Positions 1-4,452 of a stretch of 9,669 nt of DNA are shown piece after piece; position 1 is the first letter of the stretch; each line of letters opens with the position of its first letter. This stretch comes from Pseudomonadota bacterium (lineage in GTDB: Bacteria; Pseudomonadota; Alphaproteobacteria; Rhizobiales; Xanthobacteraceae). The notes beneath the pieces were generated by a model. It was not told where the DNA came from. It made no database searches and saw nothing but the letters and a program-made list of their open reading frames with translations. A program made the translations under genes and the position numbers. The stretch spans positions 1-9,669 of the forward strand of contig JAKAMD010000108.1 in NCBI GenBank assembly GCA_021823875.1. The letters are read 5' to 3'.

Positions 1-1
1 A

Positions 2-67
2 CTCGACGAGAACATGGATGCCGAGACTGAACTGAGGCTTTTCGAGAGCTACGTGGAAAACGTGTGA
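2..67 (+). CDS. C-terminal end of an unidentified upstream gene (partial)
   Basis: An open frame enters from the left edge and ends at TGA 65-67, giving 21 residues rich in Asp/Glu and ending LFESYVENV. The reading is inferred from the open frame, the coding-like third positions and the very short gap (6 bases) to the next ATG, which suggests one transcript with the two GNAT genes. The fragment is too short to assign to a family. An aromatic-degradation gene would fit the context but nothing in the residues shows it. Confidence 0.45.
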   Translation, partial: LDENMDAETELRLFESYVENV

Positions 68-73
68 GGGACC

Positions 74-565
74 ATGAGTGCACCGAACCCCACCGCCAGC
101 CGCAATACCCGGGCGCTTAATGCCGACGACCTGGAGCGAGTGATCGCGATTGACCGTATCCATTCCGGCCGCGGCCGGCGCCATTTCTTCGAGAAACGTT
201 TCGCGAATGCCAAGGCGCGGCCCGAGGATTTCGTGCAGGTCGGCGTGGTGACCGGGGAGGGGCTGCAAGGCTTCGTCATCGCCCGCATTCTGCGCGGCGA
301 GTTCGGCCAGAAAGACGCCGTCGCCGTGTTGGACGCGGTCGGCGTCGATCCGCAAAGCCAGGAACACGGCCTCGGCCAGCGTCTGATGGAAGGGCTGGTT
401 GATCTCTCGAAGCAGCGCGGCGTGCGCTCGCTGCAATCGCATGTGAGCTGGAACAGCGTCGATCTGCTGCGTTTTTTCAACGCCTCGAATTTCAAACTGG
501 CGCCGCGGCTCGATCTGGAGCGGCTGGTGACCGATTTGCGCGAAGATGTGGGTGAAGAGCCATGA
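74..565 (+). CDS. GNAT-family N-acetyltransferase (paralogue 1)
   Basis: A 163-residue single-domain GCN5-related acetyltransferase. The acetyl-CoA pyrophosphate loop is visible as Q96-E-H-G99-L-G101 after the beta4 strand LDAVGVDP, followed by helix QRLMEGLVDL, and a C-terminal aromatic stretch LLRFFNASNF resembles motif B. Just before the loop it has GFVIARILRGEFG (66-78), a signature shared with the other two GNATs in this window. Start ATG 74 is preceded by GAGGG, and the stop overlaps the next ATG by 4 bases (ATGA), so the pair is probably translationally coupled. The substrate cannot be read from sequence. In R. palustris, GNAT enzymes acetylate the lysine of aromatic acyl-CoA ligases, and a GNAT (badL) sits beside badM, so a role in ligase control or aromatic-amine acylation is an inference. 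The family is sure, the function is not. Confidence 0.9.
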   Translation: MSAPNPTASRNTRALNADDLERVIAIDRIHSGRGRRHFFEKRFANAKARPEDFVQVGVVTGEGLQGFVIARILRGEFGQKDAVAVLDAVGVDPQSQEHGLGQRLMEGLVDLSKQRGVRSLQSHVSWNSVDLLRFFNASNFKLAPRLDLERLVTDLREDVGEEP

Positions 566-1125
566 GCGATATGACCCAGAACAAGGCGCGTCATGCGCGC
601 ATGATCATCCCGGAGCGCGTCGGGGAAGCCGCGGAAGTGAATTACGGCCACGCGCCGGAGCCGGATTTCGGCCCGCTGGCGCGTGACCGCATGCCGGTGC
701 GGGCAATGAAGGAAGCCGATCTGCGCCTCTTGGTCGATATCGACAAGGCGATCACCGGCTACGACCGTCGCGGCTATTTCGAGCGCAAGCTGGAAGAAGC
801 GCTCTACGAGTCGGATGTGCGGGTGTCGCTGGTGGCGGAGATCGACGGCAATCCGGTCGGCTTCATCATGGCGCGGGTCGATTTCGGCGAGTTCGGCCGG
901 GTCGAGCCGGTTGCGGTGCTCGATACCATCGGCGTGTCGCTCGACTATCGCGGCCGCGGGGTCGGGCGTGCGCTGCTGTCGCAACTGCTGATCAATCTGA
1001 TGACGCTCAGGGTCGAGCGCATTCGTACCGAGCTCGAATGGCACGATCACGCGCTCTTGACCTTCCTCGATCACTGCGGCTTTCAGACCTCGCAACGGCT
1101 GTGTCTCGAACACGCCATTCGATAG
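562..1125 (+). CDS. GNAT-family N-acetyltransferase (paralogue 2)
   Basis: A 187-residue GNAT with a canonical acetyl-CoA loop, R130-G-R-G133-V-G135, after DTIGVSLDY. The pre-loop signature GFIMARVDFGEFG spans 100-112. About 45 extra N-terminal residues, polar and without obvious structure, precede the domain, which begins near MPVRAMKEADL. N-terminal-domain residues parallel those of the preceding gene (ADL..L..ID, then RR..FE.KL against RR..FEKRF), so the two look like a tandem duplication. Its ATG lies inside the stop of the previous gene (ATGA). It ends at TAG 1123-1125, before a GC-rich hairpin shared with the convergent DUF2249 gene. The substrate is unknown; protein lysine or small aromatic amine acetylation are the options suggested by context. 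Confidence 0.92.
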   Translation: MSDMTQNKARHARMIIPERVGEAAEVNYGHAPEPDFGPLARDRMPVRAMKEADLRLLVDIDKAITGYDRRGYFERKLEEALYESDVRVSLVAEIDGNPVGFIMARVDFGEFGRVEPVAVLDTIGVSLDYRGRGVGRALLSQLLINLMTLRVERIRTELEWHDHALLTFLDHCGFQTSQRLCLEHAIR

Positions 1126-1165
1126 CGGCGGCCGCGCTACCACGGCGGTCACGATTGCTCATGCG

Positions 1166-1199
1166 GCGCTGGGGCGTCGCTCAGGCCGCGCCCCAGCGC
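1166..1199. terminator. GC-rich hairpin between convergent genes, possible bidirectional terminator
   Basis: A perfect 11-bp inverted repeat, GCGCTGGGGCG (1166-1176) and CGCCCCAGCGC (1189-1199), encloses a 12-base loop. It lies where the second GNAT gene and the minus-strand DUF2249 gene converge, and it spans the DUF2249 stop codon, so the right arm encodes its last residues. No T-tract follows on either strand, so it is not a classical intrinsic terminator. It may slow polymerase, protect 3' ends or act with Rho. Confidence 0.4.
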
Positions 1200-1480
1200 G
1201 CCATGCGGATCTGCAGCGAGCCGTCGCAGTGGCGATCGTCGCCGCCGCCGCCATGATGGTGTTCGACGAATTCGTGGCTCCAGCCGCGGTCCTCAAGTTC
1301 GGGGTAAAGCGTGATCGGCTCGCTGTCGACATGGGCGATCAAGGCGCAATCGATTGTGCCCATGTCGATCGCGTCGAGAATGGCGGCGTCCAATTCGGGC
1401 GACGCCAGGTCGCGCAAGTCGAGATGGACGGCATCCGCCGTCCGCCACATACGGGCCTTGTCGGCCGGTTCGCAGGTCAT
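1181..1480 (-). CDS. Small DUF2249-domain protein
   Basis: Encodes 99 residues. The pattern LDLRDLASPE (20-29), ILDAID (34-39) and then HVDSEPITLYPELEDRGW (50-67) matches the DUF2249 family as I know it (LDxRxLxxPEP..., then D.EPxPLYPxLEERGW). DUF2249 proteins are small, cytoplasmic and without established biochemical function. They recur near hemerythrin-like and FNR/NnrR-type genes linked to denitrification and NO, which fits the hemerythrin and DNR-like regulator here. A histidine- and glycine-rich stretch near the C-terminus (H74-H76, G77-G80, H84, C85) could bind metal, but that is speculation. Start ATG 1480-1478 is preferred. The in-frame ATG at 1450 has a better-placed AAGG and would leave 89 residues with the domain intact. 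The gene diverges from the third GNAT gene; the intervening DNA has an AT-rich patch around 1520-1537 but no promoter I can fix. Confidence 0.8.
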   Translation of the reverse strand: MTCEPADKARMWRTADAVHLDLRDLASPELDAAILDAIDMGTIDCALIAHVDSEPITLYPELEDRGWSHEFVEHHHGGGGDDRHCDGSLQIRMARWGAA

Positions 1481-1568
1481 GCCGAGGCATCCAGGTGCGG
1501 GACGTCGGATAAATCGGTACCACAATGCGTAATTATGGGCTAGGGTCTTGCACGCGAGACAAAAGGCG

Positions 1569-2081
1569 ATGGACTCAGCGGTGAGCAACGCGAAAACCGA
1601 ACGGGTGGCGAAGGCTGATGCGGCCGACGCCGTGCGAGTGCGCCGCGTGCGGGCCGCCGATGTTCCGCACGTGATCGACCTCGATGCCCACGTCACCAAG
1701 ATCGCCAAGGCCGCCTATTGGAACGATATCTTCCGCCGCTACGGCCGCCAGCGGCTCAACGAGCGGTTCTTCCTGGTGGCGGAGGATGGCGCGCAGCGGA
1801 GCGGTTCGGGCGTGCTGGGCTTCATCATCGGCGAGATTCGCGCCTGGGAGTTCGGCTCCACGCCTTGCGGCTGGGTGTTCGCTTTGTCGGTCGAGCCGAG
1901 GGCGCGGCTCGCCGGTATCGGCAGCGCTCTGTTCGCGGCGATCTCCGAGGAATTCAAGAAGGCCGGCGTCAACAAGATGCGCACCATGGTCGCGCGTGAC
2001 AGCATGCTGCCGCTGCAGTTCTTCCGCAGCGAGGGCATGATGGCTGGTCCTTATCTCCAGCTCGAGAAGGACCTCGAGTGA
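1569..2081 (+). CDS. GNAT-family N-acetyltransferase (paralogue 3, BadL-like position)
   Basis: A 170-residue GNAT with acetyl-CoA loop R113-L-A-G116-I-G118 after FALSVEP, and GFIIGEIRAWEFG (84-96), the same pre-loop signature as the other two GNATs. The first ~20 residues are Ala/Lys-rich and probably disordered. Start choice is uncertain. ATG 1569 is used here, though its purine run AAAAGG lies only 2 bases upstream. TTG at 1548 would add 7 residues and GTG at 1581 would remove 4. The gene is followed after 52 bases by an Rrf2 regulator. That GNAT-Rrf2 order matches, as I recall it, the badL-badM pair next to the benzoyl-CoA genes of R. palustris. The substrate is not evident. It is more diverged from the tandem pair upstream than they are from each other. 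Confidence 0.9.
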   Translation: MDSAVSNAKTERVAKADAADAVRVRRVRAADVPHVIDLDAHVTKIAKAAYWNDIFRRYGRQRLNERFFLVAEDGAQRSGSGVLGFIIGEIRAWEFGSTPCGWVFALSVEPRARLAGIGSALFAAISEEFKKAGVNKMRTMVARDSMLPLQFFRSEGMMAGPYLQLEKDLE

Positions 2082-2133
2082 GCGCGCGCAGCAACCACGG
2101 CTTTTCCTCACGCGTGGCGGGTCGGGCGCGCGC
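2082..2133 (+). repeat. Nested inverted repeat filling the GNAT-Rrf2 gap
   Basis: The whole 52-base gap is framed by GCGCGCGC at 2082-2089 and again at 2126-2133 (self-complementary, ending directly at the ATG). Inside are CCACG (2095-2099) and CGTGG (2113-2117). In mRNA this could fold into a two-part stem that hides the start region of the Rrf2 gene, which has no clear Shine-Dalgarno sequence. It could equally be a DNA operator or an accident of GC-rich sequence. Confidence 0.3.
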
Positions 2134-2577
2134 ATGAAGCTGCAAATATCCACCCGGATCGCCATCTTCGCGGTGCTGGAACTGGCCGCGCGCGAGGGGC
2201 ATCAGCTTTCGGTCGCCGACATCGGCGAAAAATACGATATCTCTAGCCACCATCTGGCGAAGGTGATGAATGTCTTGCACCGCGCCGGGCTGGTTCGGTC
2301 GGTGCGTGGCGCCGGTGGCGGCTACCAGTTCTCCGGCAATGCGCGGCGGACCACTTTGCTGGACGTGGTGCAATTGTTCGAGGAACTGACATCGGCTGAA
2401 CCGGATTCCGTCGCCGATGCCACGCCCGAGGGCCAGGCTCTGGTGCAGATCCTGAGCGAGATCGACGACATTGCACGTGCCACGCTCGGTTCGATCACCA
2501 TCGCCACCATGCGCAAGCTGGTGGACCGGCAGGAAGCCGCCGGTATCCGCACCAAGGTGGCCAAGAAAAGCCGATGA
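2134..2577 (+). CDS. badM: Rrf2-family transcriptional regulator, BadM-like, without cysteines
   Basis: A 147-residue Rrf2-type repressor. The winged helix is clear: MKLQISTRIAIFAVLELA, then VADIGEKYDISSHHLAKVMNVL (recognition helix about 37-50), and the wing VRSVRGAGGGYQF (52-64). Family members with an iron-sulfur cluster (IscR, NsrR) carry three cysteines around residues 90-110. This protein contains no cysteine at all, so it cannot sense O2 or NO through that cluster. R. palustris BadM is an Rrf2-family repressor of benzoyl-CoA reductase genes, and the GNAT-Rrf2 neighbourhood in an aromatic cluster supports the same identity here; the symbol is given on context and family, not on an alignment. 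The ligand is unknown, an aromatic acid or CoA thioester being likely. ATG 2134 starts the standard N-terminus. Confidence 0.85.
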   Translation: MKLQISTRIAIFAVLELAAREGHQLSVADIGEKYDISSHHLAKVMNVLHRAGLVRSVRGAGGGYQFSGNARRTTLLDVVQLFEELTSAEPDSVADATPEGQALVQILSEIDDIARATLGSITIATMRKLVDRQEAAGIRTKVAKKSR

Positions 2578-2603
2578 AATCACTCGATTTTCGGTTTCCT
2601 CTG

Positions 2604-2645
2604 TTGATCTGGGTCAAGCTGCCGCGAAGCCGTCTTGCCTATGAT
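2604..2645 (+). promoter_or_regulatory. Class II FNR-type promoter of the hemerythrin gene
   Basis: TTGATCTGGGTCAA at 2604-2617 matches the FNR/AadR/FixK consensus TTGAT-N4-ATCAA at 9 of 10 positions. A -10 hexamer TATGAT lies at 2640-2645. This puts the box centre about 41.5 bp before a start of transcription near 2652, the geometry of FNR-activated class II promoters. It also rules out the upstream GTG (2651) as the hemerythrin start. An FNR-family protein should activate it at low oxygen. Confidence 0.75.
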
Positions 2646-2704
2646 CTTTCGTGAAGGGGGAAGGGGAAAACCTTCCTTGGCGCTATCCTGTGAAGGGACA
2701 CGCG

Positions 2705-3103
2705 ATGCGCTTGGTGAACTGGAAAGACGAATACAGCGTCGGGATTAAAACCATCGACGACGAGCACCGGGAACTGATCGAGACCATCAATCGCCTGCAT
2801 GAGGAACTCGACAGCCCCGACCGCAAACGGACGGTGCCCGGCTTTTTCAAGCGGCTGATGGTGGAGATCAAGACTCATTTCGCGCATGAGGAGGAATTCA
2901 TGCGTGAGCACGATTACAAGGGTTACATTGCGCATAAGCAGGACCACGACCTGCTGCTCGACGAGCTGAGCGACATCATGGAGGCGTTCCAGCGCTCGGT
3001 GGAGGTCGACAGCGTCGACCTGTCGATGCGGCTGGATGGCTGGTTCTTCCGGCATTTCCACCACTACGACACCCAGCTTCACCAGGCGCTCGGGCCGGAC
3101 TAG
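2705..3103 (+). CDS. Bacteriohemerythrin (single-domain, diiron O2-binding)
   Basis: A 132-residue protein that is entirely one hemerythrin domain: no signal peptide, membrane segment or fused partner, hence cytoplasmic. All seven expected diiron ligands are present: H21 (DDEHRELI), H58 and E62 (H-x3-E), H77 and H81 (H-x3-H), and H117 with D122 (H-x4-D). Such proteins bind O2 reversibly and in some bacteria deliver, store or sense O2, or respond to NO. Start ATG 2705 follows AAGGGA with 6 bases of spacing and fits the domain start MRLVNWKDEYSVGI; an upstream in-frame GTG at 2651 would add 18 unrelated residues and precedes the predicted transcription start. The FNR-type promoter implies micro-oxic or anaerobic expression. 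Beside an oxygen-sensitive reductase, it plausibly scavenges or reports residual O2 (inference). Confidence 0.93.
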   Translation: MRLVNWKDEYSVGIKTIDDEHRELIETINRLHEELDSPDRKRTVPGFFKRLMVEIKTHFAHEEEFMREHDYKGYIAHKQDHDLLLDELSDIMEAFQRSVEVDSVDLSMRLDGWFFRHFHHYDTQLHQALGPD

Positions 3104-3157
3104 CGGCGCCGCGGCAATATATTTCTGTTCGGCACTCGGCCGTCATTTGCCTGCTTG

Positions 3158-3210
3158 GCCAAGCCTTTGGAGGCACGCTTTCGCGTGTCCGGAGGGCGGG
3201 CAGGCTTGGC
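3158..3210. repeat. Nested inverted repeat between the hemerythrin and regulator genes
   Basis: GCCAAGCCT (3158-3166) and AGGCTTGGC (3202-3210) are perfect 9-bp inverted arms. Between them is a compact hairpin CACGC-TTTC-GCGTG (3174-3187) with possible extension by GG/CC pairs. It lies 55 bases after the hemerythrin stop and about 48 bases before the FNR box of the next gene. It could end hemerythrin transcription, but no T-run follows directly. It could also be a small mobile-type repeat unit. The rest of the 222-bp gap holds no gene. Confidence 0.4.
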
Positions 3211-3257
3211 TGTGCGGCGCAATAAAATTTCAAGAAAACCCCGCTATCAGGGCGTTT

Positions 3258-3300
3258 TTGATCAATATCAATAGGCTGGGTGCGTGGCTCCCGGTATATT
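3258..3300 (+). promoter_or_regulatory. Perfect FNR box and -10 of the hbaR-like gene
   Basis: TTGATCAATATCAA at 3258-3271 is a perfect TTGAT-N4-ATCAA site. The -10 hexamer TATATT is at 3295-3300, so the box is centred about 41.5 bp before a predicted transcription start near 3306: a class II FNR promoter. In R. palustris the FNR homologue AadR activates hbaR, and this site is what such a cascade would need. Autoregulation by the encoded protein is also possible, because its recognition helix is of FNR type. Confidence 0.82.
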
Positions 3301-3325
3301 TGCATAGAGCCACAGAGACATTCCG

Positions 3326-4039
3326 ATGTCCTCCAAGCTGACCGCGGGCGACCTTCAGGTCGTCACACGCATAGCAGTGTTTCGTGGACTGCGATCGGAG
3401 ACGGTCGAACACATCATCGCGCCCGCGACTGCCGTGATGCTGCGGCCGCGCGAGTGGCTGGTGCGCCAGGATGATCCGGCGACCGCCTTCTTCATCGTCA
3501 TCGACGGTTGGGTGAAGCTTTATCGCAGCACGCCCTCGGGCGACGAGACGGTCATCAGCATTCTGAAAAAGGGCGAAAGCTTTGCGGAGGCGGTGGCTTT
3601 GACCGGCAACCGCTATCTGGCGACCGCCGAGGCGGTGAGCGATGCCCGTGTCGGACGGATTCCGGCCGACCATCTGATCCGCTGCATCCGCGACAATCCC
3701 GATATTGCGCTGGGTATGATCGCGTCGACCTCGCTGACGCTCAATATGATGATCCAGCAGATCGAGCAGCTCAAGGCGCAGAGCGGCGTGCAACGCGTCG
3801 CCGAATTCATCGCATCGCTGTCGACGGCGGAGCAGGGCGCCTGCGCGATTTCGCTGCCCTATGACAAGGTGCTGATCGCCTCGCGCCTGGGCTTGACCCC
3901 GGAGTCGCTTTCGCGCGCCTTCGCCCGCCTGCGTACGGTCGGCGTGGTGGTCAATGCCTCGCATGTCGTGGTCAAGGACGTCGGCCGGCTGCGTCAGCTC
4001 GCCACCGACGATCGCGGCGCGGTGCGAGGCACATTGTGA
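3326..4039 (+). CDS. hbaR: Crp/Fnr-family regulator, HbaR/DNR-like
   Basis: A 237-residue activator with an N-terminal cyclic-nucleotide-binding-type beta barrel (about 15-125, including FFIVIDGWVKLYRSTPSGDE and GESFAEA), a long dimer helix (about 128-152) and a C-terminal winged helix. The recognition helix holds E193-S-L-S196-R197, the E-x2-S-R signature of FNR proteins that read TTGAT half-sites. The N-terminal cysteines that bind the [4Fe-4S] cluster of FNR are missing (only C120 and C173), so it does not sense O2 that way. The barrel resembles Pseudomonas DNR. R. palustris HbaR, of this type, activates the 4-hydroxybenzoate ligase gene in response to 4-hydroxybenzoate; context makes that the best assignment, with a heme/NO-sensing DNR-like role the alternative. 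Its stop overlaps the GTG of the RidA gene by 4 bases. Confidence 0.9.
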   Translation: MSSKLTAGDLQVVTRIAVFRGLRSETVEHIIAPATAVMLRPREWLVRQDDPATAFFIVIDGWVKLYRSTPSGDETVISILKKGESFAEAVALTGNRYLATAEAVSDARVGRIPADHLIRCIRDNPDIALGMIASTSLTLNMMIQQIEQLKAQSGVQRVAEFIASLSTAEQGACAISLPYDKVLIASRLGLTPESLSRAFARLRTVGVVVNASHVVVKDVGRLRQLATDDRGAVRGTL

Positions 4040-4449
4040 GCGACAAGTCGGCGCGGATCCTACAGCCGCCGGGCTGGCCGCGGCCGGGCGGCTATGCCAA
4101 CGGCATCAGCGTTCCGGCCGGCCGCATCGTCTTCGTCGCCGGCCAGGTCGGTTGGGACGCGCAGGAGAAATTCCACAGCGAAGAGCTGGTGCCGCAATTT
4201 GAGCAGGCGCTGAAGAACATCATCGCCATCGTCGCCGAGGCCGGCGGCGCGCCGCGGCACATCTGCCGTCTCACCGCCTTCTGCATCGACAAGCCGGCCT
4301 ATCTTGCCGGCCGGCGCGAGATTGGCCGCATCTGGCGCAAGCTGATGGGCGACCACTATGTCGCGATGAGCATGATCTTCGTCGCCGATCTGCTCGACCA
4401 TCCCGCCAAGATCGAGCTCGAAGCGACGGCTGTCATCCCGCCCGAATAA
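4036..4449 (+). CDS. RidA/YjgF family protein, lacking the catalytic arginine
   Basis: A 137-residue RidA-fold protein: GYANGISVPAGRIVFVAGQVGWD (19-41) is the family's opening, QFEQALKNIIAIVAEAGG (54-71) the central helix and AMSMIFVADLL...KIELEATAVIP the closing strands. Enzymatic RidA proteins hydrolyse reactive enamines/imines using an arginine in the strand motif ARSxV (R105 of E. coli RidA). Here the aligned position is M111 (A-M-S-M-I), so classic 2-iminopropanoate deaminase activity is unlikely. Start GTG 4036 sits inside the regulator's stop (GTGA) with GAGG 6 bases upstream, so it is co-translated with it. It ends 3 bases before the convergent hbaD stop. A role in binding an aromatic or CoA-linked intermediate is only a guess. 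Confidence 0.9.
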   Translation: MSDKSARILQPPGWPRPGGYANGISVPAGRIVFVAGQVGWDAQEKFHSEELVPQFEQALKNIIAIVAEAGGAPRHICRLTAFCIDKPAYLAGRREIGRIWRKLMGDHYVAMSMIFVADLLDHPAKIELEATAVIPPE

Positions 4450-4452
4450 GTC

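Noticed and set aside
49..1152. Long minus-strand open frame (367 codons) opposite the first two GNAT genes
   Set aside because: Its translation is arginine/alanine-rich with no recognisable motif, and both GNAT genes on the plus strand have clear catalytic motifs, starts and an ATGA junction. It is a GC-driven shadow.
1229..1543. 104-codon plus-strand open frame over the DUF2249 gene
   Set aside because: The opposite strand encodes the DUF2249 pattern, whereas this frame gives no recognisable protein.
1549..1563. TTGCA...GACAA resembling an FNR box before the third GNAT gene
   Set aside because: The spacer is 5 instead of 4 and the half-sites are not TTGAT/ATCAA; no matching -10 at the class II distance.
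2651..2704. GTG start giving an 18-residue longer hemerythrin
   Set aside because: It would lie before the predicted transcription start (about 2652), and the domain plus a good ribosome site begin at ATG 2705.
3239..3259. CCC...GGG followed by TTTTT as an intrinsic terminator
   Set aside because: The stem is only about 3 bp, and the T-run is part of the FNR promoter region.
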